64,000 bases of DNA from Flavobacterium eburneipallidum (GCF_027111355.2 NZ_CP114291.2:3286001-3350000); one strand, 5' to 3'; counted from the stretch's first letter, positions 8,374-17,214 are shown. Numbers and translations are program-made. Notes: a model not told the origin generated them from the letters alone.

Positions 8374-8844
8374 TTATTTATATTGAAAAGAAGCCGACCA
8401 ATCCATAGTTTTTATGGAAGAAACTTTATGCTCTTGGTTGAGCGTTACTCGAAGTTCTTTATTGGCATTAATACGCTCATACAACGCTTTATAACGAAAT
8501 AAAATTTCATTATCCGCAGTATTTTTATAAATTTCGACCAATTTAATATCTTTAAAACTGCCGTATCTGGTTCTGAATTTCAAACATATTTCCGAGTGCT
8601 TTTCCAAAGTGGTATTTTTGATAACAGATGGCGTTGCTTCCGATTCTTTAAAAGGAATAAATTTAGAAGTGTTGCAAATCATCAAAACTCTTTTGCCTAA
8701 ATCATAGGCTTTTTTCTTTTGATAAGCATCAACTTCTGAAAGGGATACTTTTATATATTCAACAGCAACTGGTATTACAACCACGGGTTTTGATTTGCAA
8801 CCTATCAATAAAACGAAACATAAAAAGAGAATGGTGTTTTTCAT
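8374..8844 (-). CDS. Small lipoprotein of unknown function
   Basis: The 156-residue product has a clear lipoprotein signal (MKNTILFLCFVLLIGCKSK, Cys16) and should be anchored in the envelope. The mature part is about 140 residues with mixed alpha/beta character. The C-terminal half (residues about 85-150) has alternating patterns compatible with an NTF2-like or DUF-type small barrel, but I cannot name a family. The gene stands alone between the AraC operon and a long non-coding stretch. A strong 15-bp hairpin ends only 16 nt upstream of the ATG, which is unusual. Confidence 0.7.
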   Translation of the reverse strand: MKNTILFLCFVLLIGCKSKPVVVIPVAVEYIKVSLSEVDAYQKKKAYDLGKRVLMICNTSKFIPFKESEATPSVIKNTTLEKHSEICLKFRTRYGSFKDIKLVEIYKNTADNEILFRYKALYERINANKELRVTLNQEHKVSSIKTMDWSASFQYK

Positions 8845-8860
8845 AGTAGGTTGTATTAAA

Positions 8861-8905
8861 AAAAGTTGACCGTTAAAAACTTTAGATTTCTAACGGTCAA
8901 CTTTT
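8861..8905. terminator. 15-bp hairpin just upstream of lipoprotein start
   Basis: A perfect 15-bp stem (AAAAGTTGACCGTTA with TAACGGTCAACTTTT) encloses a 15-nt loop, and T-runs follow on both strands. It could terminate leftward transcripts arriving from the accessory region. Because it ends 16 nt before the lipoprotein ATG it could also act as an attenuator in that gene's leader. Confidence 0.75.
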
Positions 8906-9191
8906 GTTTTAAGTATAAAATCCAACGGTTTTATAACACCTGAATTGTATTTGCCTCCTTATTTAAGATTTTACAATCAAAATAGTTGGTGTATTGTTAA
9001 GCCAACGTTCTGGCACTACCGCAGGTTTGGGACTAAATTATGACCATTCTTCGGATTTACCAAATCATACCAAATACAAAACCAATTTCAAATTAAGCCA
9101 ATTGCTCAAGTAGTATCTATGATAACTAATGTTTGGACTAGCGGGGCTCAAAAGTGAAGGAAAACACTATAAAACCAAATAAAAACTAGTC
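8906..9191. other. Non-coding stretch left of accessory gene
   Basis: No reading frame of note, RNA gene or repeat is visible here. Together with 11268-11490 it makes the DUF6119-type gene stand apart from both neighbours. Confidence 0.4.
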
Positions 9192-9216
9192 AAAAAAAAG
9201 AGGACTATAAATCCTC
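9192..9216 (-). terminator. Terminator of DUF6119-type gene
   Basis: On the minus strand a short GAGGA/TCCTC stem is followed by seven T. It lies about 125 nt after the stop of the gene at 9342-11123, and two other hairpins lie in between. Confidence 0.7.
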
Positions 9217-9254
9217 GTGCTATTCTCTCTAAAACTCTTACGATAAGTACATAG

Positions 9255-9324
9255 GTTGACGGACGTGTAATCGGTTCCGTTCAACAGGAGTTTCATTGTT
9301 CGTGCTGCGCACGCAACGAAACTC
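9255..9324. repeat. Two adjacent hairpins after DUF6119-type gene
   Basis: Hairpin 1 pairs GTTGACGGA (9255-9263) with TCCGTTCAAC (9276-9285), with one bulged base. Hairpin 2 (9288-9324) pairs GAGTTTC with GAAACTC, TTG with CAA and CGTGC with GCACG around a TGC loop. The compact, partly mismatched folds recall integron attC sites or cassette ends, but the diagnostic attC core is not clear. They may simply be part of the 3' untranslated region. Confidence 0.45.
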
Positions 9325-9341
9325 TAGCTGTTACCAGCAGT

Positions 9342-11123
9342 TTATATTTTTGAGATGTCGATGACTTTAATTCCAAAACTTCTGAAACTTCTCATTTCAC
9401 GAACAGTTTGAACTAAAGAATACTTTGCAATATTAGAATCACTTAATTCAATTTTATCGGCTGGTAAGTTACCTTTATAAGAGTAATTATTATATGCCAT
9501 AACAAATTCAATTTTTAAATCATTATCAATTATTCTTTGGTATAAATCTTTAGTATTAATCGAGGTCTTATATTTTTTATTATATTTTTCAAGTGTTTTA
9601 ATGAAGTAACTGCTTCCTGTGTTATTGAATAAATCATTATTTAGCCTTTTAGCTGATAAAATCACTTGAATATAAAGATTTCTCATTTGTGTTGTAAATC
9701 CATTTTTTACGTGAACAAAGTATAAGGTGTTATCTTCAATAATTAAAATATCACATAACTCAATATTATCCTCTATAAGCTTATCAAGAATGAAATAATT
9801 ACTTTTTTTATGGCTTAAATTGTATGTGTCCTCATCCCAATCATTTTCCCATTTATTAAGAGGTTTTTCAGATAATTCATTTTGCTTATATGTGTTTATT
9901 GCATCTTTATTTATTCTCTCTAAAAATTTATTGTCTAAATAATACCAATTACTATCTACTCTAAAATATTTTTTCCCTAGATAAGTTCGTTCACAAACTA
10001 TGTGTGAATAAAAATTGCCAAAAGTTGATTCTTTGTCGCCGATTAAACCAATTACGTCTAAATCAAATAACTTGATTTTAATTTCTTTTCTGTTGGTAAA
10101 ATCTTCGAGACTTTTAAATATGTGTTCTGTACATTCAAAATATAAATCTTCTTTGTCTTTTACTGTTCTATCGCTCTTACTCCTAGTTTTTTTGAATCTA
10201 ACTTTAAACTTATCACATTCATAAAATTTCTCAAGTCTTTTCGGATTTATTACTTCTATAATCCCTTCTTTAATTTTATGTAATTCTTGAGGTGAATTAT
10301 GCAATATAATATCATCAGTAATTTTTTCTTTTAAGCCATTATCTAATTCTGAAATTAATTTATCGTCAACTATTTTTGAGAATAAAGTTAATTGTGTGTA
10401 ATTTAATTTATCTGACTTGATATTATTAATGTCAATGATTAGTTCTTTAAGTTCCTCAAAAGTTATTTTTTTTCTGAGCGAAAAATAAGAACCAATTTCC
10501 ATTATTGCTTTTTCATCATCTAAATTGTATTTTTTGAAGATTCCTTTTTTTAATTCTTTACGAACCAATATTTTAATTTTTTTTGGAATTTCTGAATATT
10601 CTAAAGATTCACTAATTCTTTGGTCATAAGTATAAGTATTGTCTTTTTGAGAGATATTACTTGCAACACCTCTTGTGCCTACTTTTAAAATTATATCTTC
10701 TTCAGGTTTAGCGAAATGTTGATAAAGATCTATACCAAAATTACTGTCTATGAAAGTGTTGATAACATTAAAACCACTTCCTCCAACTGTACAATATATG
10801 TTTGATTTATAAATTACAAATAGAACAAAAGAAAATTCGACTATTTCGAAATTTTGATTATCAGCTAACTCATCTGGAAGAAATAATTTCCAATAATTTT
10901 GGGTCTTTGGTTGATTATAGCAGTAAGTATAAAATTCAAAATCATTTTCTGTAAAATGATTTAAAGTAGGCTTAACAATTTCTAAATCTGTTTCTTGTGC
11001 GTGCAAGCCTTTTTTGTGGTTGTCTTTTATAAAATTTATTATTTCGTTATTACTTTTCCCTTTTAATAAATAGAAATTCTTGTCAACAAGAAAAATTTTT
11101 AGATTGAATTTCATTTTATCCAT
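9342..11123 (-). CDS. DUF6119/TIGR04141 'sporadically distributed' protein
   Basis: The 593-residue product has no signal peptide or membrane segment. I recognise the layout of the TIGR04141 (DUF6119) family. An N-terminal region has GGSGFNVINTFIDSNFGIDL at about 114-133 and KVGTRGVASN just after. A C-terminal block DILIIEDNTLYFVHVKNG at about 458-475 is followed by LSAKRL. The Asp458...Val-His-Val-Lys473 pattern recalls nuclease-like folds, but this is a weak resemblance. Members are scattered among bacteria and often occur in accessory or defence-rich DNA. The gene has its own promoter and terminator, very high A/T and Lys/Asn content, and no partner gene. A defence role is possible but unproven. 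A second Met (residue 4) is an alternative start. Confidence 0.7.
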   Translation of the reverse strand: MDKMKFNLKIFLVDKNFYLLKGKSNNEIINFIKDNHKKGLHAQETDLEIVKPTLNHFTENDFEFYTYCYNQPKTQNYWKLFLPDELADNQNFEIVEFSFVLFVIYKSNIYCTVGGSGFNVINTFIDSNFGIDLYQHFAKPEEDIILKVGTRGVASNISQKDNTYTYDQRISESLEYSEIPKKIKILVRKELKKGIFKKYNLDDEKAIMEIGSYFSLRKKITFEELKELIIDINNIKSDKLNYTQLTLFSKIVDDKLISELDNGLKEKITDDIILHNSPQELHKIKEGIIEVINPKRLEKFYECDKFKVRFKKTRSKSDRTVKDKEDLYFECTEHIFKSLEDFTNRKEIKIKLFDLDVIGLIGDKESTFGNFYSHIVCERTYLGKKYFRVDSNWYYLDNKFLERINKDAINTYKQNELSEKPLNKWENDWDEDTYNLSHKKSNYFILDKLIEDNIELCDILIIEDNTLYFVHVKNGFTTQMRNLYIQVILSAKRLNNDLFNNTGSSYFIKTLEKYNKKYKTSINTKDLYQRIIDNDLKIEFVMAYNNYSYKGNLPADKIELSDSNIAKYSLVQTVREMRSFRSFGIKVIDISKI

Positions 11124-11239
11124 TTATTGCTTGTTTAGGATTAAATTTCTGGTAACTTGTATATATGTCTGACTCTATCCGACTTATCCACCCAAAATAG
11201 GTTAGCTTTGTCTGACAAACGTCAGTATTTATTTGTTTC

Positions 11240-11267
11240 CAAATATAGTTATTTTTTCCAAAGTCAA
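11240..11267 (-). promoter_or_regulatory. Promoter of DUF6119-type gene
   Basis: On the minus strand TTG (11265-11267) is followed after 17 nt by TATATTTG (11240-11247), a full match to the Bacteroidota -7 element TAnnTTTG. It would give a leader of about 110 nt. Confidence 0.6.
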
Positions 11268-11291
11268 GAATTTTCCTAAATGTAAAGCATA

Positions 11292-11323
11292 AAAAAACCT
11301 CTAAATTTCTTTAAAGGTTTTTT
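11292..11323. terminator. Orphan bidirectional terminator
   Basis: AAAAAACCT pairs with AGGTTTTTT around a 14-nt loop, giving a T-run on either strand. No adjacent gene ends here, so it may be left from a gene lost or displaced before the accessory gene arrived. The sequence from 11324 to 11489 shows nothing I can name. Confidence 0.6.
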
Positions 11324-11489
11324 GCTTTTAGCGGGAAACATCCAAATATCTAACCGAAATTATGAAGATTCAATAACTCTGGATACTTCAAGAACAGTTA
11401 CCAAATAAGGATTCGTCGATAAGAATTTCTCAAATGAATTTCAATACTTGCTAGATTTGAATCCGTTATAAATATTTTAAAAGATCCTT

Positions 11490-11757
11490 GATTAATGCAA
11501 AAACACTATACCTTTTTGAGTCACTTCATTTAGCAATGATTTGACTCTCATATGGAAGAATTATCAATAATAATACAATAAGTATCTATTTTTTTAAATC
11601 ACCTTCATATATGGGATATTTGCTAATTTTTACACATTTTTTTTTACGAATACAAAAAATATGATAATTTATTTTTTATTATACTTCAATGTTTTATTTT
11701 TACACAACCGATTGTGTTTTAAATAAATCTTTAAAAACCTAAAAAAACAATGAAGAA
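11490..11757 (+). repeat. Duplicated promoter region, copy A
   Basis: This segment is closely similar to 14657-14955 over about 265 bp, with small insertions and deletions. Shared blocks include AACACTATACCTTTTTGA, GGAAGAATTATCAATAATAA, ATATATGGG, TTTTTACGAATACAAAA and ATTATACTTCAATGTTTTA, then the operator, and finally an ATGAAGAA at 11750. The real gene starts 75 bp further on at 11825. The region after the operator is shorter than in copy B and has no clear -7 box. Confidence 0.9.
11702..11717 (+). promoter_or_regulatory. LacI-type operator, site 1
   Basis: ACACAACCGATTGTGT is a 16-nt palindrome with two central mismatches (arms ACACAA and TTGTGT around CCGA). A central CG within A/T-flanked arms is typical of LacI-family operators. 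It lies 107 nt upstream of the 913-residue envelope protein. Confidence 0.7.
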
Positions 11758-11824
11758 GTGTTGATTAGAAGACTTCTTTTGAAAACAAATTGGCTGTAAT
11801 AAGAGTTTTTGGTACATTGAAAAT

Positions 11825-14566
11825 ATGAAAAAAACATCCTGCAAAGTTTTTACAAAAATAATAATCATCCTTTTTTGGGCTTTATTGTTATTACCAATAA
11901 ATACTAAAGCACAAGATGGAAATTTATTTGTTTCAAATGCTTCCTTTGCTGAAAAAATATACCTACAATTGGATCGAAAAATATATTCCAACAGTGATAC
12001 TATTTGGTTTAAATGCATTGTTTCAAACGCATCCGAACATACTCCTTCGGTATTGAGTGGTGTATTATATGTTGAATTAATTGGATTCAACCAAAATATT
12101 CTCCAAAAAAAATTGATTAAAATTGAAGATGGTATTGGTCAAGGCAATTTTGATTTAGATAAAAACATTCCAAAAGGCAATTACCACATTAGAGCCTACA
12201 CACAATGGAATCAAAATTTTGACAATGATTTTATTTTTGAAGAATATATTCAAGTGTTTACAAATGAAAATCAAAATAGAAACCCAATTACTTCTATTAA
12301 ACTCATCAAAGAAGAAGTTGCTAGCGATCATTTGGAAGTGCTTTTTAATCCCCAAGTTATTGATTCTCTACAAAAAAACAAACTAACAGTATTTATTACT
12401 GTCGATAATAAAAGAGATTCTTTACTCGTTAAAAAACAAAATGATAACAAATACAGTCTTGATTATAGTATTAAAAAAGAAAGTCAATTTGTTATTCTGA
12501 AAATTCAAACTGAAAACAATAAAACATTTACTAAAACAGTTGCTCTAAACAAAGATTACATCGATTTACAATTTTTTCCAGAAAGTGGACAATTAGTAAA
12601 TGGAATAAGTAGCAAAGTGGGTTTTAAAGCTGTTGATGCCAATGGAAAAGGAAAATTTATTGAAGGCGATATTGTGGATGAAAAACAAACGATACTAACT
12701 TCTTTTAAAAGTAATACCCTCGGAATGGGCAGTTTCTTTATTAATAATGCAGATTGTACTAAAAAATATTATGCTAGAGTAAAACCATCCTCCATACAAA
12801 ACCAATCAGCAATTCAATTTCCACTACCTAAAGTTGCTGCTACAGGTACTATTTTAGAGGCAACAAAACAAGGAGATAATGTAATCATCAAAGCTATGTC
12901 AAACTATATGATGAATGACAGTCTCTTTTTAAAAATTTCTTTTAGAGGAATTGAATTATATGAGAAAAAAGTAACTTTCAATCAAGGTCTTTCTAAATTA
13001 ACAATCTCAACTAGTTTAATTCCAGAAGGAATCGTTGCTTTTGCAATTTTGGATAAGAACAAAAAAACTATTGCAGAAAGACTCTATTTTAATGAAAAAC
13101 CAGAAAGTAGAATAAAGATTGCTCTTTCAACAGATAAGTCAAAATACGGAAAGCGAGGATTGACGAATCTTAATATTCAAACCACAAATACTAATGACGA
13201 ACCCATAAAAGCAAACACATCCTTGCTTGTAATCAACAAAAAAGAAATAGGGACGATGCAAAACTTACGTCAAAACATACTCTCCTATTTTCTGATAGAC
13301 TCTGAATTGAAAGGAAACATAGAGAATCCGGGGTTTTATTTTAAAAATAACACAAGTAGTTTTAATGATTTAGAAGCGCTTATACTTACGCAGGGATGGA
13401 GTAAATACAACTATTCCAAACCCTATTCAATCCTTGATATCAATCCTGAAAAAACACTAACGGTATCTGGTAGAGTCAACAATCTATTTTCAGAAAAAAA
13501 AGGCAAAAAAGATGTGCAATTAACTATGATAGCCTCTGGAAAAAATAAATCAATTTATAATCAAGTAACTGACAGTCTAGGCAAGTTTAAATTTAATTTA
13601 AATGATGAGTATGGAAAGGAAATCGATTTACTGTTTCAAACGAGCAAAAAATCAGAGCAAAAAACAAACAACACTGTTGTTTTAGATCAAAAAAAATCAC
13701 CTTTAATTTCTTTTGAATACGACAACTCTATTGAGCAAATAGACAGTATCGTTGCTCCATTTATAAACAAAAGTATCAAACAAAAAGAAATTAATGATAA
13801 ATTTAATATGCAATTTGATGGCATTCTTTTAAATGAGGTTAACATTAGTGCTAAAATGGCGCCCATTAAACAAAAAGTGACAGATAGGTTTGGAAAACCT
13901 AAAACCATTATTAGTGGCAAAGAAATTCGTTCTAAAGAAGAAAAATGGTCTTATGGATTATACAGTGTATTATTGTTTAATTTTCCTGATAAAGTTAGAA
14001 TAGAAAAAGATACTACAAACGGATATTTACAAGCCATTGTCAACAATATACAGACTCTAGTGGTTATTGATGGCGTTCCTGTTTTGTTTCGTGATTATTT
14101 ACATATTCCTAATATATCCCCAACTGAAGTAAGCAGTTTTGAAATTATTGAATACGCTAGTGGCTTTGGACAACTGTATTGTGAAGTACATAATGAACTT
14201 TCGAATTGTATTCCCCCTATGAATCCTTCATATGGTAATGTTATAGCGATATATACACATTCAGGCATAGGTCTTTCAGGGGCATTCAAACCAAAAGGAC
14301 TAACTCAAACAACAGTTCCTGCATTTGCTACACCAAAAGAATTTTATGCTCCAAAGTATGAAAATATTCGAACTGACGATTGGAAACAAGCAGACATAAG
14401 AACCATAATACACTGGCAACCGATAGTACAAACAGATGACTCAGGCAAAGCATCTACTTCTTTTTACAATACCGACAACAAAGGAGATATGACAGTAATT
14501 GTTGAAGCTATTTCAGATAAAGGAGAAATTGGTTATCAAGAACTTGATTATGAAATAAGTGATTAA
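11825..14566 (+). CDS. Macroglobulin/plug-type envelope protein
   Basis: The 913-residue product has a signal peptide (cleavage about residue 29, TKAQ). The N-terminal part (about 35-150, EKIYLQLDRKIYSNSDTIWFK) looks like an alpha-2-macroglobulin MG2 domain. Further beta-sandwich repeats follow. At about 720-800 there is a segment resembling a TonB-receptor plug (VVIDGVPV, then EIIEYASGFG). The end (WQPIVQTDDSGKASTSFYNTDN) resembles the C-terminal part of macroglobulin-like proteins. There is no outer-membrane barrel, so it is not itself a transporter. Such proteins are common in Flavobacteriia and of unknown function. The xylan-type operator upstream suggests co-regulation with the locus, perhaps for sensing or handling at the outer membrane. 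An ATG at 11750 opens only MKKC. Confidence 0.7.
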   Translation: MKKTSCKVFTKIIIILFWALLLLPINTKAQDGNLFVSNASFAEKIYLQLDRKIYSNSDTIWFKCIVSNASEHTPSVLSGVLYVELIGFNQNILQKKLIKIEDGIGQGNFDLDKNIPKGNYHIRAYTQWNQNFDNDFIFEEYIQVFTNENQNRNPITSIKLIKEEVASDHLEVLFNPQVIDSLQKNKLTVFITVDNKRDSLLVKKQNDNKYSLDYSIKKESQFVILKIQTENNKTFTKTVALNKDYIDLQFFPESGQLVNGISSKVGFKAVDANGKGKFIEGDIVDEKQTILTSFKSNTLGMGSFFINNADCTKKYYARVKPSSIQNQSAIQFPLPKVAATGTILEATKQGDNVIIKAMSNYMMNDSLFLKISFRGIELYEKKVTFNQGLSKLTISTSLIPEGIVAFAILDKNKKTIAERLYFNEKPESRIKIALSTDKSKYGKRGLTNLNIQTTNTNDEPIKANTSLLVINKKEIGTMQNLRQNILSYFLIDSELKGNIENPGFYFKNNTSSFNDLEALILTQGWSKYNYSKPYSILDINPEKTLTVSGRVNNLFSEKKGKKDVQLTMIASGKNKSIYNQVTDSLGKFKFNLNDEYGKEIDLLFQTSKKSEQKTNNTVVLDQKKSPLISFEYDNSIEQIDSIVAPFINKSIKQKEINDKFNMQFDGILLNEVNISAKMAPIKQKVTDRFGKPKTIISGKEIRSKEEKWSYGLYSVLLFNFPDKVRIEKDTTNGYLQAIVNNIQTLVVIDGVPVLFRDYLHIPNISPTEVSSFEIIEYASGFGQLYCEVHNELSNCIPPMNPSYGNVIAIYTHSGIGLSGAFKPKGLTQTTVPAFATPKEFYAPKYENIRTDDWKQADIRTIIHWQPIVQTDDSGKASTSFYNTDNKGDMTVIVEAISDKGEIGYQELDYEISD

Positions 14567-14656
14567 TTCAAAACAAATAGATTAGCTTATATATACCTAC
14601 AATCTAAAGAGATTCTAACTAATATAAATGAAAAATAGAAATACAACCTCTGCCAT

Positions 14657-14955
14657 TTAATGCAAAAACACCATCGTTTTTAAAAAACACTATACCTTTT
14701 TGAATCACTTCATTTACCAATGATTTGACTCTTGTATGGAAGAATTATCAATAATAATGTAATAAGCATCTATTTTTTGAAATTACCATCATATATGGGT
14801 TATTTGCTAATTTTTACGTATTTTTTTTACGAATACAAAAAAAATATGATAATTTTTTTTTTATTATACTTCAATGTTTTACTTTTACACAACCGATTGC
14901 AGGTATAAATAAAAAAAAGTCTATTTGTAAAAATCCAAAAAAGCATAATGAAGAA
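14657..14955 (+). repeat. Duplicated promoter region, copy B
   Basis: This is the second copy of the segment at 11490-11757. It contains the operator (14887-14900) and again ends at an ATGAAGAA, here at 14948. The duplicated block therefore appears to end at an ancestral MKK start codon, with different genes joined downstream. The bases 14567-14656 before it hold nothing I can name. Confidence 0.9.
14887..14927 (+). promoter_or_regulatory. LacI-type operator site 2 and promoter of GH67 operon
   Basis: ACACAACCGATTGC (14887-14900) is the operator. Its TTG (14897-14899) can serve as the -33 element, because TCTATTTG (14920-14927, one mismatch to TAnnTTTG) follows after 20 nt. A repressor on the operator would cover the -33 region. 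Confidence 0.65.
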
Positions 14956-15043
14956 AGGATATTCTATTTATTTCGCTTTCTCATTATATGGATTTGATAC
15001 AATAAAAGACTTACAAACAAAATATGAATCGACTACCCAATAA
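14948..15043 (+). CDS. Possible 31-residue leader peptide
   Basis: An ATGAAGAAAGGA start just after the predicted transcription start opens a 31-residue frame that ends inside the first codons of the GH67 gene (overlap 15024-15043, different frame). The peptide begins MKKGYSIYFAFSLYG. It may be a remnant of the gene that once followed the duplicated promoter, or a translated leader. Nothing shows that it is expressed. Confidence 0.25.
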   Translation: MKKGYSIYFAFSLYGFDTIKDLQTKYESTTQ

Positions 15044-17192
15044 TTACATTTTTTTTCTACTGTCTTTTTTGATGGTATCTATCAATTTATCTGCACAAGC
15101 AGATTATAAATTATGGCTCCAATATGCAAAAGTCCAAAATACTAAATGGACAACTGAATATCAATCAAAAATTAAAGGAATTTTTGCCTTGGGAAATTCC
15201 GAAACCATTCAAGCTGCTACAAAGGAATTACAATTAGGACTTTCAGGTTTATTAGACACAAAAATTACAGTTCAACAAAACATTGAAGACGAAAATATTT
15301 TGATTTTGGGTTCAAAATCTTCTCTAAATGAAGAAACACTAAAAAACCTAAAAAATGAATTGAATCAAATTAATGACGAGGGCTACATCATTAAAACCAT
15401 TTCAATAAAAAACAGAAAAAAGATGATTATCGCTGGTAAAACCGATATCGGAGTTTTGTATGGAGTATATAATTTCTTAAGATTGCTTCAAACGAACAAA
15501 TCCATCGAAAATTTAAAAATTGTTGACGCACCAAAAATAAACATCCGAATTTTAAATCATTGGGACAATCTAAACGGAACAGTAGAACGTGGCTATGCAG
15601 GTTCTTCGCTTTGGAATTGGCAAAAATTACCCGATTTTATCGACCAACGCTATATAGATTATGCACGTGCCAATGCTTCGATAGGCATTAACGGAACGGT
15701 TTTAAACAATGTAAATGCCAATGCCTTAATATTAACTCCTCAATATTTAGAAAAAGTAGAAGCTTTGGCAAAAGTATTCCGACCTTATGGAATCAAAGTC
15801 TATTTGACAGCAAGATTTTCTGCTCCAATAGAAATAGGGAAACTTAAAACTGCAGACCCTTATGATGCTAATGTCAAAAATTGGTGGAAAGAAAAAGCAA
15901 AGGAAATTTACAAAAGGATTCCAGATTTTGGTGGATTTTTGGTAAAAGCCAATTCCGAAGGACAACCTGGCCCACAAAATTACAACAGAAACCACGTTGA
16001 CGGAGCCAACATGCTTGCTGATGCCGTTGCTCCTTTTGGTGGCATCGTGATGTGGAGAGCCTTTGTATATTCGGAACACGATGTAAATGATCGAGCCAAG
16101 CAAGCTTATAGCGAATTTGTTCCTTATGACGGACAATTCAGGAATAACGTGATTGTTCAGGTCAAAAATGGTGCAATAGATTTTCAACCGAGAGAACCTT
16201 TCCATCCAATATTTGGCGCAATGCCAAAAACACCTTTGATGATGGAATTCCAAATTACGCAAGAATATTTGGGTTTCAGCACACACTTGGTTTATCTACC
16301 GAAATTATATCAAGAAGTCTTGGAATCAGATACCTTTAGTAAAGGAAAAGGTTCGACAGTTGCCAAAGTAATCGATGGTTCGTTGAACAATCATAAAATT
16401 ACTGGAATAGCTGGAGTAGCAAATATTGGTAGCGACATCAACTGGACGGGACATCCTTTTGCACAAGCGAATTGGTATGGCTTTGGGCGATTGGCCTGGG
16501 ATCCTTATTTAGATTCAGAAACTATAGCCGAAGATTGGTTGCGCATGACTTTTTCTAACGATGAAAACTTTGTCAATCCTGTCAAAGAAATGATGCTACA
16601 ATCTAGAGAAGCCGTTGTCAATTACATGACGCCACTTGGTTTACATCATATAATGGACACTGGTCATCATTATGGCCCTGGTCCGTGGGTGAGCAATCTA
16701 TCAAGACCTGAATGGAACCCTATATATTATCATAAAGCCGATAAAAACGGCATTGGATTTGACCGATCTAAAACAGGAAGCAATGCCACAGCACAATATG
16801 CTCCAGAAATTGCTAAACTATTTGACGATGTCAAAACTTGTCCAGAGAAAGACTTATTATGGTTTCATCATTTGCCTTGGGATTATAAACTAAAAAATGG
16901 TCAGCCCCTTTGGAATGGAATAGCTCTCAAATACCAAGAAGGTGTTGATGAAGTAGCTTCAATGCAAACGACTTGGAATAGAATGGGTAATTATGTGGAC
17001 GAAACCAGATTCAAGGAAGTTCAAATGCTTTTGAACATTCAACACAAAGAAGCTAAATGGTGGCGGGATGCTTGTTTGCTTTATTTTCAACAATTTTCTG
17101 GAAAAGAATTGCCAAAAGGAGTTGAAAAACCAACACAAACATTAGAATATTTTGAATCCCTAAAATTTCCGTTTGCACCTGGAAATAATTAA
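15024..17192 (+). CDS. aguA: GH67 alpha-glucuronidase
   Basis: GH67 enzymes remove 4-O-methyl-glucuronic acid from the non-reducing end of xylo-oligosaccharides, complementing GH115, which acts on internal positions. The 722-residue length is typical. The acid Glu312 (NSEGQPGP) and bases Asp386 (AIDFQPRE) and Glu414 (ITQEYLG) have almost the same spacing as E292, D365, E393 of Cellvibrio GlcA67A. Other family marks are MWRAFVYSEHDVNDRAKQ and GPGPWVSN. A signal peptide ends near residue 25 (LSAQ), so it is exported, probably to the periplasm. It is the first gene of the GH67-GH10-GPH-GH43 operon. The overlapping leader frame starting at 14948 is an oddity. Confidence 0.95.
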   Translation: MNRLPNNYIFFLLSFLMVSINLSAQADYKLWLQYAKVQNTKWTTEYQSKIKGIFALGNSETIQAATKELQLGLSGLLDTKITVQQNIEDENILILGSKSSLNEETLKNLKNELNQINDEGYIIKTISIKNRKKMIIAGKTDIGVLYGVYNFLRLLQTNKSIENLKIVDAPKINIRILNHWDNLNGTVERGYAGSSLWNWQKLPDFIDQRYIDYARANASIGINGTVLNNVNANALILTPQYLEKVEALAKVFRPYGIKVYLTARFSAPIEIGKLKTADPYDANVKNWWKEKAKEIYKRIPDFGGFLVKANSEGQPGPQNYNRNHVDGANMLADAVAPFGGIVMWRAFVYSEHDVNDRAKQAYSEFVPYDGQFRNNVIVQVKNGAIDFQPREPFHPIFGAMPKTPLMMEFQITQEYLGFSTHLVYLPKLYQEVLESDTFSKGKGSTVAKVIDGSLNNHKITGIAGVANIGSDINWTGHPFAQANWYGFGRLAWDPYLDSETIAEDWLRMTFSNDENFVNPVKEMMLQSREAVVNYMTPLGLHHIMDTGHHYGPGPWVSNLSRPEWNPIYYHKADKNGIGFDRSKTGSNATAQYAPEIAKLFDDVKTCPEKDLLWFHHLPWDYKLKNGQPLWNGIALKYQEGVDEVASMQTTWNRMGNYVDETRFKEVQMLLNIQHKEAKWWRDACLLYFQQFSGKELPKGVEKPTQTLEYFESLKFPFAPGNN

Positions 17193-17214
17193 AACCTATA
17201 AATTAATTTAAAAA

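Noticed and set aside
11324..11380. Possible tRNA remnant or attachment site after the orphan terminator (TTTTAGCGGGAAAC)
   Set aside because: The word resembles sequence next to Bacteroidota tRNA genes, but no cloverleaf, anticodon arm or matching direct repeat could be found.
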